NCBI RefSeq assembly: GCF_042683685.1
Contig: NZ_JBHUOP010000002.1
Span: 620,001-684,000 of the forward strand
Direction of reading: 5' to 3'
Origin: Timonella corticicola
Lineage (GTDB): Bacteria > Actinomycetota > Actinomycetes > Actinomycetales > Cellulomonadaceae
DNA: 64,000 nt
Positions 17,960-27,500 of this stretch are shown here, piece after piece. Within the stretch, counting starts at the first letter, position 1. Each line of letters opens with the position of its first letter. The position numbers and the translations under genes were made by a program. The notes beneath the pieces were generated by a model. It made no database searches. It saw only the letters and a program-made list of their open reading frames with translations, and was not told where the DNA came from.

Positions 17960-19714
17960 CTAAGAGGGCTCCAAGGCTGAAAGCCTGGAGATGTTCGCGA
18001 TCCGTTCCGTCACGAACACAGCCTGCAGGACCTCGGCTGCCGGGTTGCGCTCACCCTCCTCGACGGCCCCTACCTCACGTAACAGCCGAGCAGCCACCGC
18101 CAATCCGAGCTCATCCGCTTGCAGTGCCAGAGAATCGATCTGCTCTCGTAGGCGCCTTCCAAGCAACCACCCACCCCCAACGCCGGTGGCCGCAAGCCCT
18201 GTCAGCACATCGCGCGTACGGATTGCCCAGCGTTCGATCTCGTTACGCCCGTATTCCGCCCGTCGGGCCGCATACACGTCAGTGCTCGCAGAACGCACCT
18301 TCCCAACGAGTGCCTCGTTCTTCCTCTGTCCCCGCTTGGTACTGACCGCAGGAGGCGCAGCCACCCGAGTCAAACTGAGTGACAGGTTTCGCGGCGGCTT
18401 CCCAGCAAACACGGCAATGGGCAGCGCACCATCGATCACCACGACGGCCCTCACGTGCTGCTCAAAGGCAAGTAGCAGGGTCACGGCATTCTGTTCCACA
18501 CCCGCCGCTGCAACGCGTAGTTCGTGCCGATTCCTCTCCTGGTCAACCACCACCCACACAAGTTCCTGATTGATCTCATCGAGCAACAGTTCACGTGCAG
18601 TCTCGCGGACCACTATCACCTGCACACGCGTTCCAGAACGACCAAATCCCACAGTTGCCGGATCCACGCCCACACCGATCTGCCGCGATATTTCGGTGAG
18701 GTCAAGTTCCTCCACCGTATCTACCGCAGCAATCTTCGTGCGTGCAGTGGCTCTGAGCTGCCCCGTGCCGTCTCGCTCCGCGCCCTCCAGTCGAATGGTG
18801 CTGTTGCTGATCGCTTCCAGGGACCGCCCCAAGAGCAGTGGCGCAGTCCACGACTTGGTGAAGCCCGGGTCGCTCCCCTTAGAGCGCCCATTGGTCAGAG
18901 TCTCCACCCTCCGATTGTCTCGGTCCCACCAGTAGGCGGTGTAGCCACGCGCCCCCGCCGCGCTGGTCCACCAGCGCACGCCGAGTGGTACGAGCATTCC
19001 GGTGTCCACGGTTTCCGAGTCTGCGATGCCACGCAGATTAGCGGGCAATTCAGCCGCGCACGATGCCCTCAGTATCGCGTGCCCAGCGGCCCACACCTGC
19101 GCAAGGGCCGACAGCACCTGCTTCTCATCTATTTCGTCCCGATCATCCGCAAGTTGGGCCACCTGCCCGGCTGCAGCCTCCAGTAGCAGGGAAAGCAACC
19201 GCAGTTTTCCCGTCTTTGCGCGCTGCGCCGCACCCCGCAACCTCTCGTGCGACTGCCGGGAAAGATGCGATAGCCCCAACCCGAGCAGCGCCTCCACCAC
19301 GTCAATCGCGTACTGGGCCGTCTCGCATTCTGTTCCCCGTTCCCGTACGATCGCCGCCGCGACAGTGGTCTGCGTATCGCGCACAACAACCCTGCTGGTG
19401 GGTGAGGGAGCGGCGGCAGGTGCGGGCTCGTCGGGAAGCTCTACCGTGCGTGCCCACAGGCACGCGGCGATGACGTGCACGCATACTCCCGCCGCTGGGC
19501 AGGGGCAGGCCGCCTGTTGCGGCCCATGTGGCACCAGCTTGACGACGAGTTGGTCCGTTCCAGCACACGTCACGCTCACCTGCTTGGCGGCGACTTCGAG
19601 GAGGGATACCTCGATCTTTTGAGCCCGCCGGATCAGGCCCCTGTTGCCCAGTTCAGCAAGCGCATCATCGCTGAGGGCAGCCGTTGCGGCAAGCCACGCT
19701 GGGAGCACGGTCAT
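17960..19714 (-). CDS. SWIM zinc-finger protein (YehQ-like)
   Basis: A 584-residue protein with a SWIM zinc-binding motif CPCPAAGVCVH (CxCx6CxH) near residue 75; the rest has no catalytic motif I recognise. The start ATG overlaps the stop of the VWA gene as ATGA, so it is translationally coupled and last in a five-gene operon. SWIM domains bind DNA or protein; in MoxR/VWA clusters their role is unknown. The gene order equals that of E. coli yehI-L-M-P-Q as I recall it, which supports the name only by analogy. Confidence 0.85.
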   Translation of the reverse strand: MTVLPAWLAATAALSDDALAELGNRGLIRRAQKIEVSLLEVAAKQVSVTCAGTDQLVVKLVPHGPQQAACPCPAAGVCVHVIAACLWARTVELPDEPAPAAAPSPTSRVVVRDTQTTVAAAIVRERGTECETAQYAIDVVEALLGLGLSHLSRQSHERLRGAAQRAKTGKLRLLSLLLEAAAGQVAQLADDRDEIDEKQVLSALAQVWAAGHAILRASCAAELPANLRGIADSETVDTGMLVPLGVRWWTSAAGARGYTAYWWDRDNRRVETLTNGRSKGSDPGFTKSWTAPLLLGRSLEAISNSTIRLEGAERDGTGQLRATARTKIAAVDTVEELDLTEISRQIGVGVDPATVGFGRSGTRVQVIVVRETARELLLDEINQELVWVVVDQERNRHELRVAAAGVEQNAVTLLLAFEQHVRAVVVIDGALPIAVFAGKPPRNLSLSLTRVAAPPAVSTKRGQRKNEALVGKVRSASTDVYAARRAEYGRNEIERWAIRTRDVLTGLAATGVGGGWLLGRRLREQIDSLALQADELGLAVAARLLREVGAVEEGERNPAAEVLQAVFVTERIANISRLSALEPS

Positions 19715-20892
19715 GCCATCACCTCGCCGAGCCATTCAGCGAACCGGTCCGGCGTCATCGCGGCGATATCCATACCTGCTCCCGCAAGCCTCCCGGCCAC
19801 GCTCTCGTTGTACCAGGGCGTGCCGTTGTCCTCGAGCGCTGCGAGCCCAAGCATCGTCACGCCCGATTCCGCCAAACGGCGTGTGGTCGAGATCAGGGAG
19901 GCAACCGGCCCGCCCTCATCAAAGTCACTGATCAGCGCTATCACCGTGCGGCTCGGTTGGGTGACCCGCTGCTCGGCATACGCGAGTGCCCGGGCGATGT
20001 CCGTGCCACCGCCGAGTTGCGAGGTCATCAGCACCTCAACCGGGTCGTGCGCAAGATGGGTCATATCCACTATCGAGGTGTCAAACAACAACAGCGATAC
20101 GTTCACGCCCGCCAAGCCTGACATGATCGCAGCCGAAACCGACGCGTGCAGGAGCGACTGCGCCATGGAGCCCGACTGGTCAACCAGCACGATGACGTCC
20201 CAGTTGAGGTTCTGGCGACGCTGACGCGACACAAACCGCACATCATCAATCAACATTCGGCCTGTGTTTGGGTCAACGTTCTTCAGATTGACCGCAATGG
20301 TCTTGCGCCAGTCCAGGTTCTTGGAAGAGGCGTGGAAACTGCGTCTAAACCGTTGGCGCGAACCCGTCAGACTCGTGGCGAACTTGGGTTTGAGTCGTTC
20401 GAGGATATCCTCCACGACCTTGCGGATCAGGATGCGTAGTCCCTGCGCTGTCTCGGGGTTGAGCTTGCCGCGCATACGCAGCAGCGTCGCTGCGAGTGCC
20501 GGGTCTGCCGGCAGGGATTCCACCGTATCGGGGTTTGCGAGCAGGTCGTCCATTCCGTAGGTCGTGATCGCATCTCGTTCCATACGCTCGAACGTCGATT
20601 GGGGGAAGAACTCGCGGGTTGCGTGCAGCCACGAGACCGCCGTCGGTGCAGAACCCTGCGAGCCGCCACCGGTCTTTGCGGGACGTGTCCCCGTTCCGTG
20701 TCGATGCCCGCGGGAGGTGTACTGGCGGTCATAGAGATATCCCAGCGCCTGATCGATCTCGCGGTCCTGCTGCGCAGTGGGAAGTTCCGATTCGGCGTAA
20801 CGTCCAAGGATCAGGCGCCATCGGCGAAGCATCGCCTGGTCGTCTGCAAACGTCGGTTCATGCGGTTGCGCTGGTTCGTATTGCCGTGTCAT
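19711..20892 (-). CDS. VWA domain protein with intact MIDAS (YehP/CoxE-like)
   Basis: A 393-residue protein whose C-terminal half is a von Willebrand factor A domain with a full metal site: DQSGSM, the Thr of GGGTDI and the Asp of SDFDEGG. The N-terminal half is helical and charged with a Gly/His/Thr-rich linker (RGHRHGTGTRPAKTGGG). No signal peptide or membrane segment, so cytoplasmic. VWA partners of MoxR ATPases are thought to recruit or present substrates to the ATPase ring. The ATG overlaps the preceding stop as ATGA, and its own stop overlaps the SWIM start, so stoichiometric expression is likely. Confidence 0.9.
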   Translation of the reverse strand: MTRQYEPAQPHEPTFADDQAMLRRWRLILGRYAESELPTAQQDREIDQALGYLYDRQYTSRGHRHGTGTRPAKTGGGSQGSAPTAVSWLHATREFFPQSTFERMERDAITTYGMDDLLANPDTVESLPADPALAATLLRMRGKLNPETAQGLRILIRKVVEDILERLKPKFATSLTGSRQRFRRSFHASSKNLDWRKTIAVNLKNVDPNTGRMLIDDVRFVSRQRRQNLNWDVIVLVDQSGSMAQSLLHASVSAAIMSGLAGVNVSLLLFDTSIVDMTHLAHDPVEVLMTSQLGGGTDIARALAYAEQRVTQPSRTVIALISDFDEGGPVASLISTTRRLAESGVTMLGLAALEDNGTPWYNESVAGRLAGAGMDIAAMTPDRFAEWLGEVMA

Positions 20893-23453
20893 CGCACCCA
20901 CTCCCCCAGTCCGTCACGTTCAAGCGAACTCGCAAGCAACTTCTCTATCGCTGCGCCATACGCGATATCCTGCGGCGCGGCGTTCAAGCGCACATCAATC
21001 TGACTGACCTGGGCGTTGTGAAGTCTGGCCACATTATCCGCGAGAGTGTGCGTTTCGAAAGGCTTGAGACTCCCGAATGCTTGGCGCAGGTCAGGCAGCA
21101 CCGCACGGAACGCCTGGTCGTCGAACCGAGCGAGTTGCCCGTCCACCGCCTCCAAGAGTTCCGGGCTGTGCAACACCATGTCAGGCGCAACCCGCATCAA
21201 TCCGAGCAGGAACTCGGTCAGGCTCTCCGGGTCGGCAACAGGACTGAACGCTATGGCAACACGTGCGATGGCTTCGGTGTGGCTGAGGTCGCCGTCAACG
21301 TAGGCGAGTCCCACGAGCGCACCCACGATCCGCTGCGGGGTGCAGGTGTCCTCGCGTAATCGGCCCAGCGTCACGCGTAGGTTTTCTGTCGCATCGTCAG
21401 GTGTTGCGCCGCGATGTAACAGGTCACGTATTGACATCAGCGTGGTCACCAGCTGTTCGCGATCCTCACCCTCAACCCGGACAGCGGTGGGAAGTTGGTA
21501 TCGCAGGGTCTCGAATCCCTGCACGATAATCGCTTGCACCTGGTCCACATGATTACTGAGATCAAGACGGCCCTGGTTCTCGACAAGATCGGCGAGTGTG
21601 TGGAGGGTCGTTACGAGTTCGCTGACGTGCGGTTCCTCGCTCATGACGTGAGCAAGGCGTTCCAGCACCCGATCGAGATAGGAATGCCCACCAAAGGCTG
21701 CGATCTCACAGATAAGTCCCGCGATCTGTGCTGGCTGTGGTGTTTTGGCTGCCTGCGCGTGCGGCAATGTGCTTCCGCCAGCAGTAGGCCGAGGTGCCGA
21801 CCGCGAGTTTCCGGGCTGTGGGCTTTGTACGGGATGTGCTCCTTGGGCCTGCTGCTGCGGATCAACGCCTAGTTCAGCCAGCCTGCGGGCAAGTGTCGCT
21901 GCCACTGTGGTGTCGAGGGTTGGGCCGGTTGCACTCAAATCGATCAGGCGGGATTCAACCATGGGCGTCCACGCGTATTCCCACTCCTCGAAGAGCAGTC
22001 CAAGATCGCGTCCGCGCACCACATCGGCACCGGAGATCTGCGTGGCGAACCCTGAGCCGATGAACCGCATGAGCGCAAGGAACTCGCGTCTGCGCACGTG
22101 TCCAGGCTTTCGGGCCGTATCGAGCGACACCTGCTTCGGCTGCGAGGTGTCCACCGAGAATCTCAGGCCCTGCGCCTTCGCCCGTGCTTCGGTGACAAGT
22201 GGTGGGGAGGCAACGTTGTCCGGTATCTGGCCGAGTTCGTTACCGCCAAAGGTATCCGTGAGCGCAGCCGCAAGCGGACCCGTGAACCCGAACTCGTCGC
22301 GTACGAGGCAACTGAGCATCGCGTCGAGGATATCGGTGCGGCCGGGCCACGCCCGATCACGGAGGTCCGCAAGCATCAGCGTCTGCTCCACTGCGGCCTG
22401 CACTGTCGCAGTTGGAATGAGTTCATCGTCCTCGCGGGCCCGACCCACCACGTCGAGGATCACGCCCAACACGAACTCCTGCGCAGTCTTTCCGCTCGTG
22501 CGCGCTTGCCAGGACCGATTCCACAGGCCAGGGGCAGGCATTCCCGCACCATAGCCACGCAACCCATCGAGGCGGGTGTAGTCGTAGCGCACAAGATAGG
22601 CTTCACGCTGCGAGTCGAGCCCTTTCACCGGGAACTCTCGAACCCAGGAGCCTTCGCTCCGCCCGTCAAGGGCGTCCACAAGGCCGAGCGTATGGAACCC
22701 ACCTGTCACCACCACAACCGGACCCGACTCGTTCCTCGACTCTCGGTCCCGTAGGTGCTGTTCGAGCACCGCAAGCATGACTGCCTCACGCGAGTGCGTG
22801 CCGTCCGCATCGAGTTCCCGCCTTCCATACTCACAGCGTGCAATGCCGGACCAGGCAGCCACCTCGTCGAAAAACTCCCGCCATTGCGTGGTGCCCCGCG
22901 TGCCGCGCACCTCGAACAGATGCTCCCAGACCTCATCATGATCCCGGCATCCAAGGCGCCGGGCCAACGCTGCGAGCGCTTCCGAGCGGGCAAGGTGGGC
23001 TTCACGTTGCAGCGTGTGGACCTCGAAGTCGTCGGTGTCCGGCTGATCTGCATAGGACTGATCGATGAAGTCGACAACCGCTCCGTGCTTGATACCCCAT
23101 CGCAGCGCCACCCACTCCGGTGAGAACGGTGCCAACGGGTAGAACGCTGCTCCAGAGTCACTCGTTGAGAGCACCGACAGTGGGGGAACGCACTGGTCAC
23201 TGCCCAACGCGGTCAACAGAGCAGTGTATTCACGCGGCCCCTCGATCAGAATGCGCGCCGGTGCCAGTTCCTCGAGCAACGCTGTGAGCGCCTGCGAACA
23301 TCCAGGCGAATGGTGGCGAATAGGCACGAAGACAATGCCTCGTTCACGCCACTGTCCAAGCGATTCGAGGAAACGTCGAAGCCTGTCTGGAACCGCTGCA
23401 CCTGCGTGGTCTCCCCCGCTGTCCTTCAGTTCCACCGTGCTTTTCAGTTCCAC
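20889..23453 (-). CDS. DUF5682 family protein (YehM-like)
   Basis: A ~854-residue protein. Near the N-terminus it has PIRHHSPGCS and then IEGPREY, and further on VVVVTGGFHTLGL; this spaced pattern recalls the EreA/ChaN/TraB-like superfamily (inference from motif shape only). A Pro/Gln/Ala-rich linker sits near the middle (GAHPVQSPQPGNSRSAPR). I chose a GTG four bases after GAGG, overlapping the MoxR gene by 10 bases; an ATG 11 codons earlier is possible but lacks a binding site. The region carries a small tandem repeat giving VELKSTVELKD. It is the middle gene of the MoxR/VWA operon. Enzymatic activity unproven. Confidence 0.85.
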   Translation of the reverse strand: MELKSTVELKDSGGDHAGAAVPDRLRRFLESLGQWRERGIVFVPIRHHSPGCSQALTALLEELAPARILIEGPREYTALLTALGSDQCVPPLSVLSTSDSGAAFYPLAPFSPEWVALRWGIKHGAVVDFIDQSYADQPDTDDFEVHTLQREAHLARSEALAALARRLGCRDHDEVWEHLFEVRGTRGTTQWREFFDEVAAWSGIARCEYGRRELDADGTHSREAVMLAVLEQHLRDRESRNESGPVVVVTGGFHTLGLVDALDGRSEGSWVREFPVKGLDSQREAYLVRYDYTRLDGLRGYGAGMPAPGLWNRSWQARTSGKTAQEFVLGVILDVVGRAREDDELIPTATVQAAVEQTLMLADLRDRAWPGRTDILDAMLSCLVRDEFGFTGPLAAALTDTFGGNELGQIPDNVASPPLVTEARAKAQGLRFSVDTSQPKQVSLDTARKPGHVRRREFLALMRFIGSGFATQISGADVVRGRDLGLLFEEWEYAWTPMVESRLIDLSATGPTLDTTVAATLARRLAELGVDPQQQAQGAHPVQSPQPGNSRSAPRPTAGGSTLPHAQAAKTPQPAQIAGLICEIAAFGGHSYLDRVLERLAHVMSEEPHVSELVTTLHTLADLVENQGRLDLSNHVDQVQAIIVQGFETLRYQLPTAVRVEGEDREQLVTTLMSIRDLLHRGATPDDATENLRVTLGRLREDTCTPQRIVGALVGLAYVDGDLSHTEAIARVAIAFSPVADPESLTEFLLGLMRVAPDMVLHSPELLEAVDGQLARFDDQAFRAVLPDLRQAFGSLKPFETHTLADNVARLHNAQVSQIDVRLNAAPQDIAYGAAIEKLLASSLERDGLGEWVR

Positions 23454-24595
23454 AGTGCCTCGGAGGCAGTGAAGAACTCGCGCCATTTCTTGTCTTTACG
23501 CGCTCTCTCACGCACGACGGAGTCCACGTAGTGGCGCATCTTCTTGGCGTCCTCCTCCTCGCCCTTGAGCACCACACCCGCAATCTGCTGCGCGATGTCG
23601 GTGGGCTGTACGGTTCCATTGCCAAAGTAGGTGGCGGACATTGATGCCGCGACGGCAACGTTGACTGCCTCCGCCGTTGACATGACCGCACCTGGAACCT
23701 TGACGGGCGTGCCCTCTCCTGTGGCACCGTGCCGTAGATCGGCAAACGTGGTCACCAGCAGGTTGAGTACATCGGGAGCAAGAGGCGGACGGTCAGCGCC
23801 GAGTTCGGTGTCCAGGGCTTTGGCAATGAGTTCGGCCTCGTACGCCCTGTCCTTGATGGGGTGCACGGTCTCGAAGTTGAATCGGCGTTTGAGCGCGGCG
23901 GACATCTCGTGTACGCCGCGGTCCTTGAGGTTTGCCGTTCCGATCACGTTGAACCCAGGGGCAGCGGACACTCGATCAGAAAGTTCGGGAATCATGAGCT
24001 GCTTCTCGGAGAGGGTTGAGATCAGGGTGTCCTGAATCTCCGGAGCACACCGCGTGATCTCCTCGAATCGTGCGATCTTCCCCGCCACCATCGCCTGGTA
24101 GATCGGGGACGGAACGAGGGAACGTCTGCTTGGGCCCTCTGCGATGAGCAGGGCATAGTTCCACGAGTAGCGCACGTGATCCTCAGTGGTTCCCGCTGAA
24201 CCTTGAACCGTGAGAGTCGAGGTGCCGCTGATGGCTGCCGAGAGCAGCTCGGAGAGCATCGATTTGGCGGTTCCCGGAGGGCCTACGAGCATGAGCCCCT
24301 GACGCCCCAGCAGCGATACGATGGCCCGGTCCACGAGTGGATCATCACCATAGAACTTCCGGGTGGCACCTGCTTCCTCGTGTCCGACGATAAACTCTCT
24401 GACCGCCTTCGGGCTGAGGTTCCAGCCGGGTGGCACGGAGCGCCCAAGCGCGGCATCACGCTCGGCGAGTGCCTTGAGTTCATGAGCGAACCGGACTTCG
24501 GCCGGTGGTTTGAGTTCTTGTGCTTTCGCCTGATCCGTCGCGAGCGCCTGTTCATCTGTCGCGCCAACATCTGTGCCGGTGGATGAGTGCGTCAT
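23444..24595 (-). CDS. MoxR-type AAA+ ATPase (YehL-like)
   Basis: A 383-residue AAA+ ATPase with Walker A GPPGTAKS, Walker B-like ARFEEITRC, sensor-1 GTAN and an Arg-finger region ALKRRFNFE. MoxR ATPases act as chaperone-like remodelling rings together with VWA proteins. A charged ~45-residue N-terminal extension precedes the ATPase core. Its ATG immediately follows the TAG stop of the DUF4132 gene with no spacer, and its end overlaps the DUF5682 gene. Predicted cytoplasmic. The substrate is unknown. Confidence 0.93.
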   Translation of the reverse strand: MTHSSTGTDVGATDEQALATDQAKAQELKPPAEVRFAHELKALAERDAALGRSVPPGWNLSPKAVREFIVGHEEAGATRKFYGDDPLVDRAIVSLLGRQGLMLVGPPGTAKSMLSELLSAAISGTSTLTVQGSAGTTEDHVRYSWNYALLIAEGPSRRSLVPSPIYQAMVAGKIARFEEITRCAPEIQDTLISTLSEKQLMIPELSDRVSAAPGFNVIGTANLKDRGVHEMSAALKRRFNFETVHPIKDRAYEAELIAKALDTELGADRPPLAPDVLNLLVTTFADLRHGATGEGTPVKVPGAVMSTAEAVNVAVAASMSATYFGNGTVQPTDIAQQIAGVVLKGEEEDAKKMRHYVDSVVRERARKDKKWREFFTASEALWN

Positions 24596-27500
24596 CTAGA
24601 TTCCTGACTTGTCGCGGTACTTGGGGTCAAACGGGCCGAGCGCGGCAAGCGCCACATAGTCTGCATAGGCCTCTGCGATGAGAATCCTGGGGACGTCCTT
24701 CAATTTCAGATCCTTGCGTCCCGTACTGAAGTACACCGATTCGGTTGCACACGGAATATTGTCCTCGGGGAGATAGGAACCCGTGAACTCCATACGCACT
24801 GTGATTCCCAGTTCGCCGTACTCCTTGGTGTACTCACTGAACCACCCGGCGTCTTCTGCCTGACCGCGACGATAACCGCGTTTTGTCGCTACACCACGGA
24901 AACTGAACGTGTCAGTCATATGCCCCTTGAGGTCTTCCAGTGAGTTCGCATCTTCGTTGTACTGCGGGACACTCGCACCAAACTGATCAAACAATGCAGC
25001 GACCTCATAGTCGGACAGGTGTTCCTGCCACGCGGCTGCGTTTTCATCACTCATGAGTGCTCGGTGGGCAACGCTGACGAGCGCACTGTCTGACAGCTCT
25101 ATGGAGTCATCGTTCAGGTTTATCAGATCGCCGTCTTCTGTCGGACGGAACGTTTGAGTAGTCTCACCGTCTTGCGCAAGCCACACGAGTTTGCTGATGA
25201 GTTGACCAAGGATTGGATGCCTTCGCAGGTAGAGGGTCCAATCCTCGACCTTCCAGGTCCGCTGGGCGCACATGGCCTCGTGTAGACGTGCCCTTTGAAT
25301 CCCCAGAACCGCCTTGAGTTCCTTACGTGCTGCGGTCAGTGCCTTGCGTGATTCTCCTGCGAGTTCCTCGTCATCACCGGCATTGGGCTTGGGCAGCGCC
25401 TTGATGACCTTGCCCGCGGGATTCGTCAACTCGATCGTGCCAGATCCAGTCATGCGCCCGATGAACTCTCGCGAACCGAACGGCAGTCTGAGCAGGCCGT
25501 CTTCATCGAAACCAGCCGTGGGGATGGTCCTGTCCGCAAGTTCTGCGGGACTCCATCCTCGATCTTCCGCGACACGCGCAACGAGCGTGTTGGCAACTTC
25601 CTTGACGGTCCGCTGCGGGTGTTGTCGGGCAATGGCCATGAGCACTTGCAGGGCGCCCTGCTGCCCATTGCCGTACAGCGCATACGTCAAGGCCTCGACC
25701 TGAGCGCGGCGGGCGCGGTGTTCCTTGATATAGGACTGCACCATCTGCCCAAGTTCGGTTCCTGAGATCGTCACGGAGAATCCGAGTAGACCCTTGTCTG
25801 CCTGGGCGCTACCCAGATAGGTGCTCTGGTGTTCGCGGAACAGTTCCTTGTGGAAGTCTTCAAGCATCCAGCCCTCGTACGTAAGCTCCCACTCATACGG
25901 TCCTTCTGGGCGTTTGCGGCCCTGCTCTATTGATCGCTGGGCCCAGTCATATCGCTGCTGAGCATGAGCCTGCGCATATTCGTGGCTGTCTTCCTCACTT
26001 GGGTGAGCTGTGTCTTGGGCGATCCACGCCTGCACGATGAAACGCCCGAGCTCTTCGGCATCATGAGGATCCAGCAGGCCGAGGTAACGGGCAAGCAAAC
26101 CTGACCCATCGGGGTTCTTGGTTTTATCCGCGAGCACGATCCACGCCTTGATAAGGTCTCTATCCGCTACTTCGCCTCCACGCCAGTGCACCGTTGGCAC
26201 AAGATCGAACGGGAGCCAGTCAAGCGACTTGGGCAGTTTGGCTCGAAGCACCTTGGTGGCTTCCGCTGCCAACCGTTCGGGCGATAGATACTTGCTCGTA
26301 TCGCCTCCACTGGCGTCAATCGCGCTGAGCAGTCCGGCACGCACAAGGTCGCGTTTCTCCTTCTCCACCCGCTTTGTGAGTTCCGGGAGCACTGCGGGGT
26401 CTTTGATCGTTGCCAACCACTGCGCACACGACGCAGCTACTGCGCTCGTGCCCGAGTCGATTCCTTGGAGTGCGAGCGTTGCGGCGATGGGGTGTCCCCC
26501 CAGTAAGTGCTGCGCTTGCTTACGGGCCACGCCACTTTCACTTAGCGCGTTTTTAGCGAGAGTTTCAAGTACTGATTGTGGAAGTGCCGGGAAGCTTTGG
26601 ATGAGTTCGTTTAGGCGTTTTTGCTCGTCAATTCCTCCTGCAAACCAGCCCTCCAGTAAACCTGGATTTTCCACAAAAAACGGCCATGCAACATCAGCGT
26701 CAACTGCTCCATTGTGATAAAGCAACGCGGTTTGTTCGCGAGTAAACCCTAGGTCTCTCATGCACTCGTAAATGGCTCGCAGATCGTCGGCGGGGTTCAC
26801 ATGTTTCTGTAAGACCCACGTACTGAAGAGATCTTGAGCTTGCGCCAGCAGCAAAGCCCCGTATGTTCCAATACTTGTCAAACCGTAGAGTAGACCGTTG
26901 GCACCTAACGCAGTAACGATCTGATTTTTCGGGAGGGTGCTGGCAGGTGTGTCACCACGTAGCGTTGCGATAAGGTCATCTACGTCAGAATTCTTAATTT
27001 TCTGTGCTTGCGCTCGAGCGCTTTTTGCCCACCCGTAATCTCCCTCTAGGTTTTTCCGCTGCTCTATCAGTTTGTTAATTTCTTTGCGGGTAGTGGGCTC
27101 ATCAATAACTTGACGAATCGGCTCGTAGGGCGGAAGTTCTATGGCCTCAGGCTCTTTCACGAGGTCAACTGCATCTTGCCGCTGCCTTTTCTCTGCGGCG
27201 ACCTTACTGACCTTGGCGCCTGCCTCGATAGCCCGATCCAGTAGTTCACGGCCCTTCTCTGTCGTGACAAGGTGCTCCAGCAGTTCCCTCGCTCGCGCCG
27301 GGGCAACCGTCATGAGGGGTTGGTCGAGAACACCGAGTTGAACCTCCAGGGGAAGGTCTCCCAGAACATCGAGCGCAGCGACACGAAGCCGCTTCGAACT
27401 GTCAATCGCATAACCACCAAGCACGCCACTCCACGCTTGAGCAGCCGCTCCGTTCTCCTTGAGCATCTTGAGCAGTTCTTCAAGCCCGTCGAGCGACAGT

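Noticed and set aside
23444..24595. MoxR gene as part of a methanol dehydrogenase or carbon monoxide dehydrogenase maturation cluster
   Set aside because: No dehydrogenase or cofactor genes nearby; the DUF4132/DUF5682/SWIM neighbours define a different module.
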